This document shows positions 1-8,380 of a DNA stretch of 64,000 nt, one piece after another. A program made the translations under genes and the position numbers. The DNA is from Nitrospirota bacterium. Lineage in GTDB: Bacteria > JACPQY01. Position 1 is the stretch's first letter. Each line of letters starts with the position of its first letter. The notes beneath the pieces were generated by a model. It was not told where the DNA came from. It made no database searches and saw nothing but the letters and a program-made list of their open reading frames with translations. The stretch covers positions 118,481 to 182,480 of the forward strand of contig JACPAV010000019.1 of the NCBI GenBank assembly GCA_016180645.1, given 5' to 3'.

Positions 1-2
1 CG

Positions 3-1247
3 GTCTTCATCGGCTTCCAAGCAGCGGACCGATTCACACACACCTCCACCGCAGACACCACCCACCCATTCGACCGCCTCGAAGCCTGGGTCAACTCCCA
101 CTCGGTGCAGGACTCGGGACCCCAACTTTCGGTCGGATACATCAGCTACGACACCAAGAACTTCCTCGCGGATTTCAGCCGTCGCCGCGGCTACGCGCCC
201 CTTTACCCCGAGATAACCTTTCTCCATTTCACCGAAGGCCTCTTTCTCGATACCGAAAAACAGGTCATGTATCTCCGCATCCCGTCCGAATCCAAACGCG
301 ATGAGATCGCCGCTCTCCTCCTCGCAACCGAAAATCCCCGCTCGGCCATTCCCTCCTCACCGACCGACGTCCGTTTCACCGCCTTCCCTGCCTACAGCGA
401 AAAAATCCGCCGCATACAGCACTACCTCCGCGAGGGCGATTCCTACGAGGTGAACCATACGGAGCGCTTCACGTTCAAGTATCGGGGCGCCGCGGGGCCA
501 CTCTTCGCGCGACTCCTCGCCGAATCCGACGCCCTCCGCGCCACGTGGATCCGCGATGACTCGCTGACGATCCTTTCCGCCACCCTCGAGGATTTTGTGG
601 CCGTCCGAGGTGAGAAAATCGAGAGCAAGCCCATGAAGGGAACCCGCGCCTCCGCGGGCCATAAACAACTTGACGACGCCCTCATCGAGGAACTTCGAAA
701 CAGTCGAAAGGATCGCGCGGAGCACGTCATGATCGTCGACGTCGTCCGGAATGACCTGGGACGCGTCTGCCGGCCGGGAACGGTGGCCGTTACCCGCCCC
801 TTCGAAGTGATCTCCTACCCCACCGTGCATCACATGGTTTCGACGATCGAAGGGCAACTCCGAACGGACACGCGCATGGCCGACATCCTTCGAGCCGTCT
901 TCCCCGCGGCCTCCGTCACCGGCGCCCCCAAAATTCGCGCCACCGAAATCATCGACGAACTGGAGGAAACGCCGCGCGGCATCTACACCGGCGCGATCGG
1001 ACTGATCGGCGGGCCGCAGGACTACGACCTCTCCATGGGCATCCGCACCCTCACCCTCCGCGGGGAAGATGCCGTTTACGGAACCGGCGGCGGCATCGTC
1101 ATCGATTCGGACCCCCGCGCCGAGTATGAGGAATGTTCGGCGAAGACCGAGGTCCTCCTCCGAGCCCTTTTCGGCGGATCTCCCGCCGCCCCCGATGAAG
1201 AAAACATCCATCTGCTGGGTCAACGGCCGCTATCTCGCCCAGCCTGA
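3..1247 (+). CDS. pabB: Aminodeoxychorismate synthase component I (PabB), 5'-truncated by window edge
   Basis: Chorismate-binding enzyme that, with a glutaminase, converts chorismate to 4-amino-4-deoxychorismate for folate synthesis. The frame is open to the window edge, so the true start lies outside; the in-frame GTG at 105 is internal. Visible family motifs are KPMKGTRASAG, AEHVMIVDVVRNDLGR and FPAASVTGAPKIRA, followed by the usual C-terminal DSDPRAEYEE segment. The Lys in KPMKGT marks PabB rather than TrpE, which has PIAGT at that place. It overlaps the next gene by 53 nt, and that gene is the expected lyase of the same pathway. Confidence 0.9.
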   Translation, partial: VFIGFQAADRFTHTSTADTTHPFDRLEAWVNSHSVQDSGPQLSVGYISYDTKNFLADFSRRRGYAPLYPEITFLHFTEGLFLDTEKQVMYLRIPSESKRDEIAALLLATENPRSAIPSSPTDVRFTAFPAYSEKIRRIQHYLREGDSYEVNHTERFTFKYRGAAGPLFARLLAESDALRATWIRDDSLTILSATLEDFVAVRGEKIESKPMKGTRASAGHKQLDDALIEELRNSRKDRAEHVMIVDVVRNDLGRVCRPGTVAVTRPFEVISYPTVHHMVSTIEGQLRTDTRMADILRAVFPAASVTGAPKIRATEIIDELEETPRGIYTGAIGLIGGPQDYDLSMGIRTLTLRGEDAVYGTGGGIVIDSDPRAEYEECSAKTEVLLRALFGGSPAAPDEENIHLLGQRPLSRPA

Positions 1248-2070
1248 AGCCCGCGTCTCTCCGTTCGACTCCGGATTCCTGTATGGCGACGGAGTGTACG
1301 ACACCCTGCGCGCCTACCGCGGCCGGATCTTCAAATTGGAGCAACATCTCGGGCGCCTCCGGGAGAACCTTCGCTTCGTGGACATTCCCTTCTCCAAGTT
1401 CGATCTGCTCCAACGAGTGTTCACGAAACTCATCGTCATGAACCACAGCCCGGACGCGGTTCTCCGGGCCCAAATAACGCGCGGCGTCCAGCGGGAATTT
1501 CCGCCATACCCCCGTTTCGATTCGCCTACGGTTCTTGTATCCCTTCGCCCCGTTCCGCGCTATGACCCCACCCACTACACGCGCGGTGTCGTCGTGACCC
1601 TGCTGGAGGCGCCGTTCGTTTTCGCCGGGCCGAAACCCAAATCGACCAACTTCCAGGCCAATCTACTCGCCCGCCTCCGCGCCGCTCGCGAAAAGGCGTT
1701 CGAAGCCGTTTTCATCTCCGGGAACCGAGTTCTCGAGGGGAGCATGTCGAACATCTTCTTCGTTCGCCGCGGACGACTCTTCACCCCGCGGCTTGACGGC
1801 ATCCTGCCCGGAATCACTCGATCCACGGTTCTCGGCCTGGCGCGGCAACTCCAAATCCCCGCGCACGAATCCGTGTGCACCGTCTCTCAACTCATGAAGG
1901 CCGATGAAGCCTTCCTCACCAGTACCACGCTGGAAGTCATGCCGATTTGCAAACTGCGGCGGCGTCGCCGCGCTCGCGCCTACGCCCGCCATCCCGTTGC
2001 GGATGCGTTGCGCGCTGCCTACCGGAAACGCGTGGAAGCCGACTGCTCTTCCCTGACCCCTGAACCCTGA
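1195..2070 (+). CDS. pabC: Class IV aminotransferase, probable 4-amino-4-deoxychorismate lyase (PabC-like)
   Basis: PLP-dependent fold-type IV enzyme of 291 residues. The N-terminus VNGRYLAQPEARVSPFDSGF and the motif GDGVYDTLRAYRG are typical of the family. The PLP lysine is probably the one in PKSTNFQ, and the cofactor-binding stretch VLEGSMSNIFFV...GILPGITR follows. The ATG at 1195 was chosen because the protein then begins as the family does; the reading frame stays open upstream only inside pabB. Tight overlap with pabB supports aminodeoxychorismate lyase (releasing p-aminobenzoate), but branched-chain or D-amino-acid aminotransferase cannot be excluded by sequence alone. The C-terminal 45 residues are unusually Arg-rich. 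Confidence 0.8.
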   Translation: MKKTSICWVNGRYLAQPEARVSPFDSGFLYGDGVYDTLRAYRGRIFKLEQHLGRLRENLRFVDIPFSKFDLLQRVFTKLIVMNHSPDAVLRAQITRGVQREFPPYPRFDSPTVLVSLRPVPRYDPTHYTRGVVVTLLEAPFVFAGPKPKSTNFQANLLARLRAAREKAFEAVFISGNRVLEGSMSNIFFVRRGRLFTPRLDGILPGITRSTVLGLARQLQIPAHESVCTVSQLMKADEAFLTSTTLEVMPICKLRRRRRARAYARHPVADALRAAYRKRVEADCSSLTPEP

Positions 2071-2099
2071 CCCCCCTCCTCAGCCCTCTGGGTATAATA

Positions 2100-2144
2100 G
2101 GTGACAGTATCCTCTATTTGGCCTAATAATAGTATACTGTCACC
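2100..2144. repeat. 45-bp imperfect palindrome between convergent genes
   Basis: Perfect 11-bp inverted arms GGTGACAGTAT (2100-2110) and ATACTGTCACC (2134-2144) lie between the stops of pabC and the acyl-CoA synthetase. Each half continues into a related inward sequence (CCTCTATTTGGCC on one strand, ACTATTATTAGGCC on the other), so the element is two inverted copies of one ~24-bp unit meeting at GGCC. It could act as a bidirectional terminator, but there is no clear T-run. It also resembles a REP/MITE-type unit. Confidence 0.6.
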
Positions 2145-2150
2145 GTTTAT

Positions 2151-3944
2151 TCATGTGTACATCGAGTCCAACACCGACTGGTACTTCTTCGTCACTTCCT
2201 TCCGACGGACCTTCAGCGTCGGCGTCAGCATGTTGTTCTCCTGCGTGAAGTCCTCCTGAACCAGCTTGAACTTCTTCACCTGCTCCCAGCTTCCCAGCTT
2301 GGAGTTCACCCCGTTCACCGCCTCCTGAACCCGGGCGACGAGCTTGTCGTTCTTGACGGCGTCCCCCATTTGTACCGATTCGCCCAACCCGTTCGACTTC
2401 GCAAATACCTTGACTTCATCCGGATTCAAGGTAATCAGCGCCGTGCAGAATGGACGTCGGTCGCCATGAACCATCGCCTGACTGATGATCGGATCCTTCG
2501 CCTTCAGCAGATTTTCCACGTACTGCGGTGCGACGTATTTTCCACCCGCGGTCTTGATGAGATCCTTCTTCCGATCGGTGATTCGAAGGAATCCATCCGC
2601 ATCGAACTCCCCGATGTCCCCGGTGGCGAACCAACCGTCGTCGAGAAACGCCTGTTTCGTCTCCTCCGCCAGTTTGTAATAGCCCTTCGCAATGTTCGGT
2701 CCCCGACCCAGGATCTCCCCGTCCTCCGCGATCCGGATTTCCACCCCGGGAATCGGCTTCCCCACGGTGCCGAACTTGAAATCTTCCACGCGGTTGATCG
2801 TCACCGCGGGACACGTCTCCGTCAGCCCGTAGCCTTCGATCACCAGAATCCCCGCGGCGTGGAAGAACTCCGCGATTTCACGCGAAAGCGGAGCACCACC
2901 CGAAATGCAAAACCGGATTCTCCCTCCCAGTTTCTCATGCAGCTTCGAAAACACCAGCTTGTGTGCCAGTTTCTTCTGGAGCCCCAGACTCAAAGGAATC
3001 GGCTCCTTCTTCTGAATCCTCCGGCTCACCTCCGTGCCCACGGCCACGGCCCAGTCGAAAATCTTCTTTTTCGCCGGAGAGGCCGCCGCGCCCGCAAGAA
3101 CTTTCCCGTACACTTTCTCGTACACCCGGGGCACGCTCGCAAAGATGGTCGGGTGCGACTCCATCAGATTCTCGCCGACCTTGTCGATGTTTTCCGCATA
3201 CCACGTCTCATAGCCAAGATGGATCCCGGCGTACTCTTCCGAACGCGCAAAGGAATGGGCCAGAGGCAGAAAGAGGAGATTGGAATCCCCCTCCCTGAAG
3301 TCACCGATGGTCCCGAGCATCCGCGCCATGCTGAGGTGATTGTCGTGGCTCTGCATGACGCCCTTCGGCACGCCGGTCGTCCCCGACGTGTAGACGATGG
3401 TCGCCAGATCGTCCGGCTTGATCGCGGAAATCCGCTTCTCCATCTCCCTCAAGTCGCCCTTCCGCCCGGCCTCGCACACCTCGCGGAGAGAAAGCACGCC
3501 TTTTCCCTTCTTGTCCTTCTCTTCCATCACGATGATGTGCTTCAACGTCTTGAGCTGGTCCCGCAGGGCCTGGATTTTCTCGACCTGCGCGGCATTTTCC
3601 GCAATCACGGCAACGGATTCCGAATCGTTGAAGATGTAAGCGGCCTGCTCCGGCGTGCTCGAAGGGTAGATCGGGATACTGATCCCGCCCGCGCTCATGA
3701 TGGCCACGTCCGCCCATACCCACTCCGCGCGGCTCGCGCTGAAAATGGCCACGGCGTCTTTCGGTTGCGCGCCCAGGCCGATCAAACCCAACGCCAGGTC
3801 GTCCACAATTTGGCGGATCTCCTGCCATGTACGCGTGTCCCACTTCCCGTCCTTCTTCGAATGCTGGGCGGGCCTGGGACCCGACTTGTTCACCCGCTCG
3901 CGGAAAAGCGCGGGAATGGTTCTCGCTTTCATCTCTTCAGCCAT
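2151..3944 (-). CDS. Long-chain acyl-CoA synthetase (AMP-forming)
   Basis: Activates a long-chain fatty acid to its acyl-CoA through an acyl-adenylate. The 597-residue length fits the FadD/FAA family. AMP-binding motifs in order are YTSGTTGVPKGVM (P-loop), GYGLTETCPA, and TGDIGEFDADGFLRITDRKK with the C-terminal lysine region KTAGGKYVAPQ. The start at 3944 was chosen over an upstream in-frame start at 3968 because GGAGG lies 5 nt before it and MAEEMKARTIPALFRER is a normal family N-terminus. It stands alone, convergent with pabBC. Substrate chain length cannot be told. Confidence 0.9.
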   Translation of the reverse strand: MAEEMKARTIPALFRERVNKSGPRPAQHSKKDGKWDTRTWQEIRQIVDDLALGLIGLGAQPKDAVAIFSASRAEWVWADVAIMSAGGISIPIYPSSTPEQAAYIFNDSESVAVIAENAAQVEKIQALRDQLKTLKHIIVMEEKDKKGKGVLSLREVCEAGRKGDLREMEKRISAIKPDDLATIVYTSGTTGVPKGVMQSHDNHLSMARMLGTIGDFREGDSNLLFLPLAHSFARSEEYAGIHLGYETWYAENIDKVGENLMESHPTIFASVPRVYEKVYGKVLAGAAASPAKKKIFDWAVAVGTEVSRRIQKKEPIPLSLGLQKKLAHKLVFSKLHEKLGGRIRFCISGGAPLSREIAEFFHAAGILVIEGYGLTETCPAVTINRVEDFKFGTVGKPIPGVEIRIAEDGEILGRGPNIAKGYYKLAEETKQAFLDDGWFATGDIGEFDADGFLRITDRKKDLIKTAGGKYVAPQYVENLLKAKDPIISQAMVHGDRRPFCTALITLNPDEVKVFAKSNGLGESVQMGDAVKNDKLVARVQEAVNGVNSKLGSWEQVKKFKLVQEDFTQENNMLTPTLKVRRKEVTKKYQSVLDSMYT

Positions 3945-3984
3945 GTGTCCTCCAATTGGTAGTAGCACTCATATCATGGTTCCC

Positions 3985-4110
3985 AGCGGCATACGACCTT
4001 CTCGCCGTTCCCGCGAAGACGGGAACCCAGACTGGACCATGGTCCATGCCGCGCCATCCTGGGCGCGGCGACATTGCATGGTCCCGTGGCATCCTGGACA
4101 CGGGATACCT
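3985..4110. repeat. Intergenic cluster of dispersed palindromic repeats
   Basis: The 3945-4246 gap holds no gene. GTTCCCG (4007-4013) pairs with CGGGAAC (4020-4026). The stretch 4034-4085, with core CCGCGCCATCCTGGGCGCGGC, recurs near 13693-13744 and, inverted, near 24102-24143. A further hairpin follows at about 4082-4103 (CCCGT...ACGGG). The remainder to 4200 shows nothing recognisable. Confidence 0.6.
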
Positions 4111-4208
4111 GCTTTCGCAGGAATCACGAAGCCCGTTGCTGAGGCCGGTATCGGCACAGCTAGGTCATCAATGTGGGCGATTCTACCCCGCTCTCCGCCA
4201 TTTTCAAC

Positions 4209-4236
4209 TTGACAATTCGTCCCATTTCTCTAATCT
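4209..4236 (+). promoter_or_regulatory. Possible sigma-70 promoter for the lipoprotein/outer-membrane pair
   Basis: A perfect TTGACA (4209-4214) is followed after 16 bp by TAATCT (4231-4236), a poor -10 with three matches. The ATG of the lipoprotein follows 10 nt later, so the message would be nearly leaderless. The -35 is convincing; the -10 is not. Confidence 0.35.
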
Positions 4237-4246
4237 ACGCCCACCA

Positions 4247-6028
4247 ATGAGGTTTCAACCATCCACAAGAATCTTCCGCTTGGCGACCCCGGCCATCCTT
4301 GTTTGCGCGATTTCGCTATCGACGTGCGGCGGCTCCGCCGAAGAGAAAGCGCAATTGTGCCTGGACCAAGGCGACTGGGATTGCGTCATCACCGAATCCA
4401 ATAACGTCCTGACCGGGCTGGGCGGAAGCGCCACCCCTCCTGCGGACACCGAGGGGTATGCCTCCTGGGTCAACGCCAAACTGAATCTTGCAACGGCCTT
4501 TCTGGGTCAGGCCGGGTTCGACATGAGAAAATTTCTGCACGCTGCCGTGGACATCCAGAAGTCCAAGGACCCCACGAAAGATGCCTTCGATATCATTAAG
4601 AAGAAGGTTTTCGGCGTCGACACATCAAAATCCGAGGATATCTGGGTTCCCCAGTTGAATACCCAAATCATCAAGGTGTTTGCCGCGCAGAAGCAACTGG
4701 AAGAGCTCCTGTATGACAAGGGGAGTTTCGATGGGCGTTCGGGAACCGCCGCCGTGGAAGTGGACGACTCCGGCCTTCCGAAGCTCTCCGATTACGATTG
4801 CGGCAAGGCCACAGCAACCTCCGGCACGAGCTCGACCACAAAGACCAGCACCACCACCTCCACAGCGGCCACCACGGGGACCACTGCCAAGAAGCAGACC
4901 GGCACTGGAACAACGACCACGGGCGCCACGACGGGTACCACCGCCACAACGACCAGCAGCTCCGGGGCCAAACTCTGCCGGTCGTTCCCGACCGGAACGA
5001 CGGACCAAACTCGATATCTGATCGGCGACGGCGAATTCCTATTCGGCGCCGTTCTCCTTACGCGCACCATCATGCAGGCCTCGCTCATGGGGCTGGATAC
5101 GGTGCTCTCCAGCTCAGACGTTTCCGCCGCCATTAAGAAGGCCGCTCTGTGTTTGCAATATGAAGCCTCTTACGCAGAGTTTGAACCCTTCGGAACGAGC
5201 AAACGTTACACCCTCCAAAATGCTTTGGCGGACATCACGGGGGCATTTTCCTACGTCATTAATAGCGATCCCGCTTTATCAGACTCTTCGATCAAAACAA
5301 CCTTCGACAGCATCAAGACGTCGATTTCGGATACCAAATCAAAGGCCATCGATCCCGCGATTGAAAGCGCCTGCACACAAATCGACGGTATTGCCACGCA
5401 GGCCGAGACCCAGCTGAAAACTCTTACCAGCTCCGGCGCCTTGGCCGGCGCAACCGTCGCCTGCACGAAGGACACCGGCAATATCTCCTGTTCGGTCTCC
5501 GTCTCCCAGACCCTGCCCGCTCCCCTCAGCACCGCCGTCACCGTCAAGATTACCCTCCCCATCACCGTGGGAGACCCCAAGAAAGATTGCAAGGACGAGC
5601 TCAAGGAGGCTTTCGGGCCGACGGGTATCGACAAATTCCTCTGCAAGGTGGACGACGACGGGGACGGCAATCTGGACCTTCTGAGCGCCGCCACGCCCCG
5701 CGTATGCGACAAAGTCAGCACCTCCTGCCCGACGGCGGTCTCAACCGACATCAACCCGACCACGGTCCTCGGTCAGGACGTGAAGACACTGCTGGCTTCT
5801 TCCGGGCTCGTCGATGTGGACGCTCAACTCAAAGATCTTTCGTCCAAGTTCAATACCATTGTGTCGGAAGGTCTGGCTACCGTGAAAAAGACCCTCGATG
5901 AAGCGTTTGGCAAGCCGGTCACCCGCGGAGGAAAGCTTCCGGCCGGAGTGGGCACCAAGGTCACGGCCACAACTTCGACCACATCGACGACCTCTACAAG
6001 CAGCACAACCACCGGGAGCACAAAATGA
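4247..6028 (+). CDS. Large Thr/Ser-rich lipoprotein, function unknown
   Basis: A 593-residue protein with a lipoprotein signal peptide (lipobox LSTC, acylated Cys27), so membrane-anchored outside the cytoplasm. A Thr/Ser/Gly low-complexity stretch lies at about residues 188-245 and another at the extreme C-terminus; they look like flexible linkers. Between them is a mainly helical region and a DDDGDGNLDLL segment resembling a calcium-binding loop. I do not recognise a family. The reading frame extends upstream through repeat DNA, but the ATG at 4247 gives a proper signal peptide. Its stop overlaps the next start (ATGA), so the two proteins are probably made and used together. Confidence 0.7.
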   Translation: MRFQPSTRIFRLATPAILVCAISLSTCGGSAEEKAQLCLDQGDWDCVITESNNVLTGLGGSATPPADTEGYASWVNAKLNLATAFLGQAGFDMRKFLHAAVDIQKSKDPTKDAFDIIKKKVFGVDTSKSEDIWVPQLNTQIIKVFAAQKQLEELLYDKGSFDGRSGTAAVEVDDSGLPKLSDYDCGKATATSGTSSTTKTSTTTSTAATTGTTAKKQTGTGTTTTGATTGTTATTTSSSGAKLCRSFPTGTTDQTRYLIGDGEFLFGAVLLTRTIMQASLMGLDTVLSSSDVSAAIKKAALCLQYEASYAEFEPFGTSKRYTLQNALADITGAFSYVINSDPALSDSSIKTTFDSIKTSISDTKSKAIDPAIESACTQIDGIATQAETQLKTLTSSGALAGATVACTKDTGNISCSVSVSQTLPAPLSTAVTVKITLPITVGDPKKDCKDELKEAFGPTGIDKFLCKVDDDGDGNLDLLSAATPRVCDKVSTSCPTAVSTDINPTTVLGQDVKTLLASSGLVDVDAQLKDLSSKFNTIVSEGLATVKKTLDEAFGKPVTRGGKLPAGVGTKVTATTSTTSTTSTSSTTTGSTK

Positions 6029-7299
6029 GCCGCCGCATTCTCGCCGCAGCCGTCGCCCTCATGACGATCGGCTACACCGTTGAGTCCGCACTGGCCAAAC
6101 CGATTCCCCGAACCTATCGGAGCGCCCGCGTCCTCTCGATGGGCGGCGCCCACACGGCCATCGCCGATGACGATGCCACCCTCTTCATGAATCCCGCAGG
6201 GCTGGCCCAAACCCGAAGCTTTGATTTCCCATTCCTGTTGGAGCTTGAGACCAACATGGCGACCGTGGAAACCGGATTGGGCGCGGCCGATATCGCAACC
6301 GGCGGCACGGATGAGCAGTTGGAGAACGTGGCGAACCTCGTGGATGATCGTTTCGGAGACTCGATTGGAATCACCACCCGACTCTTCCCCAATATCATTG
6401 TCGGTGGTTTCGGATTCGGCCTGCTCGTCGACATTCCCATCGCGGTGCAAATTGCCAACCCTACTCTCACGGAGGCCCGCCTCGGCACCACACCCCAGGT
6501 GGGAATGGCCCTGGGATATGGCCTGAGCTTTCTTGAAGAGGAATCCCTCCGAGTGGGTCTCGTGGCCAAGGGTATGCTCCGAGCCGCTTTGCAAGCGAAT
6601 GGACGGGTCAACCGTCTCATTGCGCTCACCGGCGAAGGCGAGAAAACGTGTGATTTCCTCGCGGAGGACGTACTCCCTGGAAGCCTCTGCCCCGATGCCC
6701 AGGGCGGCGTGGCGGCCAATGTCGATGTCGGAACGCTCTACAGCCTTCCCTCGTCGATGGGCGACCAGGTGGCCAAACTGAAACCGACGTTTGCCCTGGT
6801 GGCCCGGGACATTCCTGTCTGGGACCTCCCCGGCTCGAATTTTGCCGATGCCCTCAACCTCACCCTTTCTTCCGAAGAAACACCGGTCATCCCCTGGTCC
6901 ATCGGCCTCGGAGCCTCCATCTCCCCCTGGCTCGTTCCCTGGGACGAAGATTCCACCGGCAGCCGCTACATCCGCACAAAAGTCGGACTCGACATTGAAG
7001 ACGTGACCCTGCACACCACGGATGACGGTGATCTCCTGAAACGAACCCACCTTGGCGCCGAATTCCAATTCGGGCCGTTTTTCAAGCAGCGAAAGAAATT
7101 TTTCCGCAGCGATACCAAAGTGAAAGAAGTTCCCTTTTTCTCCCTCGAAGCCGGCCTCAATCAGCTTCAATGGACTGCCGGCTTCAACCTGAATATCTGG
7201 AAGCTGCTTCAGATCGGCGCGGCCACCTATGGAGAGGAATTGGGTTCGACGGTAGGCGACCAAGTTGACCGCCGCTTCGTCGTCCGGATCGCGCTGTAG
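6025..7299 (+). CDS. Outer-membrane beta-barrel protein of the FadL/PorV/TraF type
   Basis: A 424-residue protein with a signal peptide cleaved near ESALA-KP. It then reads RVLSMGGAHTAIADDDATLFMNPAGLA, the typical N-terminus of FadL/OmpP1/PorV-like barrels, and has alternating hydrophobic strands to the end. The C-terminal residues RRFVVRIAL fit an outer-membrane insertion signal, though the last residue is Leu rather than Phe. The ATGA overlap with the lipoprotein gene implies translational coupling. It may form a pore for a hydrophobic substrate or a docking barrel for the lipoprotein; which one is inference. Confidence 0.7.
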   Translation: MSRRILAAAVALMTIGYTVESALAKPIPRTYRSARVLSMGGAHTAIADDDATLFMNPAGLAQTRSFDFPFLLELETNMATVETGLGAADIATGGTDEQLENVANLVDDRFGDSIGITTRLFPNIIVGGFGFGLLVDIPIAVQIANPTLTEARLGTTPQVGMALGYGLSFLEEESLRVGLVAKGMLRAALQANGRVNRLIALTGEGEKTCDFLAEDVLPGSLCPDAQGGVAANVDVGTLYSLPSSMGDQVAKLKPTFALVARDIPVWDLPGSNFADALNLTLSSEETPVIPWSIGLGASISPWLVPWDEDSTGSRYIRTKVGLDIEDVTLHTTDDGDLLKRTHLGAEFQFGPFFKQRKKFFRSDTKVKEVPFFSLEAGLNQLQWTAGFNLNIWKLLQIGAATYGEELGSTVGDQVDRRFVVRIAL

Positions 7300-7315
7300 C
7301 TCGTAAGTCGTAGGA

Positions 7316-7412
7316 GCCTCTAACAGAATGCCGACACGTAGGGGAGCATCTTCAGATGCTCCCTCTTGTCGGGAGGGTCTGAAGACCCTCCCCTACGCAT
7401 TCTATTAGAGGC
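7316..7412. repeat. Two-lobed palindromic repeat (family A, full copy)
   Basis: Outer imperfect arms GCCTCTAACAGAATGC (7316-7331) and GCATTCTATTAGAGGC (7397-7412) enclose two perfect hairpins: 7342-7363 (GGGAGCATCT/AGATGCTCCC) and 7371-7392 (GGGAGGGTCT/AGACCCTCCC). Flanking GTAG and CTAC also pair. A diverged copy lies at 16283-16335 and a third is cut by the window end at 63981. It sits between convergent genes and may also end transcription. Confidence 0.75.
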
Positions 7413-7441
7413 GCTGATGGCTGACCGCTGAAAGCTGACCG

Positions 7442-8191
7442 CTACATCCTGTTAATCACCGCCGCCAGGTATCCGGCGCCGAATCCGTTATCGATGTTCA
7501 CCACCCCGATTCCAGGGGCGCAGGAAGTCATCATCGCCAGAAGGGCCGTCAATCCGCTGAAACTGGCGCCGTAGCCCACGCTCGTCGGCACCGCGATCAC
7601 CGGGGCAGAAACCAGCCCCCCAACAACGCTGGGCAAAGCCCCCTCCATTCCCGCCACCACAATCACGACCCGCGCCTTCATAATCGCCGGCGCCCGCCGA
7701 AGCAGCCGGTGCACCCCCGCCACGCCGACGTCGAAATGCCGCTCCACGTCGTTTCCCATGAAATGAGCCGTCACCGCAGCCTCCTCGGCCACCGGAAGAT
7801 CCGAAGTGCCCGCCGCTACCACGGCAACGACGCCTCTCCCCATTCTCCTCCAGTGGTTCAATCGCAACGTCAGGACCCGCGCAACCTTGTCGTACGATAC
7901 GCCGGCCACCCGGCGTCGAACGGCGACCGCCTTCTTCGGATCCACCCGGGTCACCAGTGCGTCGTGCCGATGCTCCTGGTACGCTCGCAGCAGGCGGACG
8001 ATCTGCTCCGCCGTCTTCCCCGCCCCCCAAATGACCTCCGGGAATCCTTTCCGGATCGCCCGGTGCGTGTCGATCTGCGCAAACCCAAGATCCCGGATCG
8101 GCATCGCCCCAAACTCATGGACAGCCTTCTCCACCGACATCTTCCCGCCACGAACACGCCGCAGGAGGGCCTCGAGCTTTTCCCTGTCCAT
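7442..8191 (-). CDS. larB: Pyridinium-3,5-biscarboxylic acid mononucleotide synthase (LarB)
   Basis: First enzyme of nickel-pincer nucleotide cofactor synthesis, carboxylating nicotinate adenine dinucleotide; related to the PurE fold. The 249-residue protein carries DTHRAIRKGFPEVIWGAGKT, the TSDLPVAEEA segment, GVAGVHRLL, VAGMEGALPSVVGGLV and the C-terminal VVNIDNGFGAGY signature. The start at 8191 has GGAG six nt upstream; an upstream in-frame start at 8206 lacks this. The partner genes larC and larE are not in the window, so either they lie elsewhere or this copy serves another role. Confidence 0.9.
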   Translation of the reverse strand: MDREKLEALLRRVRGGKMSVEKAVHEFGAMPIRDLGFAQIDTHRAIRKGFPEVIWGAGKTAEQIVRLLRAYQEHRHDALVTRVDPKKAVAVRRRVAGVSYDKVARVLTLRLNHWRRMGRGVVAVVAAGTSDLPVAEEAAVTAHFMGNDVERHFDVGVAGVHRLLRRAPAIMKARVVIVVAGMEGALPSVVGGLVSAPVIAVPTSVGYGASFSGLTALLAMMTSCAPGIGVVNIDNGFGAGYLAAVINRM

Positions 8192-8238
8192 TATTGACTC
8201 CAGCATTGATAATGCTGTACCAGTTGAAACCTCCGCTC

Positions 8239-8350
8239 ATGGTTCGACAAGCCCTTCGGCAAGCTCAGGACCTCATCAGGCCCTGAGTCAATCGAAGGGC
8301 TCACCACGAGCGGAAAGCAATCCGCTCGTCCTGAGCCTGTCGAAGGACGA
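8239..8350. repeat. Dispersed-type palindromic repeat (family D)
   Basis: In the gap between rlmN and larB. The segment GGTTCGACAAGCCCTTCGGC followed by AAGCTCAGGACC, and the inverted-sense CGTCCTGAGCCTGTCGAAGGACG at 8327-8349, belong to one inverted pair. Such GTCCTGAGCCTGTCGAAGGAC units are common as intergenic repeats in many bacterial genomes. No gene is seen here. Confidence 0.55.
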
Positions 8351-8380
8351 AGTTGCATGGGCAATGCGGGCATCAATAGT

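Noticed and set aside
2370-3962. A 530-codon + strand frame opposite the acyl-CoA synthetase
   Set aside because: Rich in Arg and His, no recognisable domain, and fully overlaps a clear enzyme gene.
3827-4246. N-terminal 140-codon extension of the lipoprotein gene
   Set aside because: It translates repeat DNA and antisense of the acyl-CoA synthetase, and would bury the lipoprotein signal peptide.
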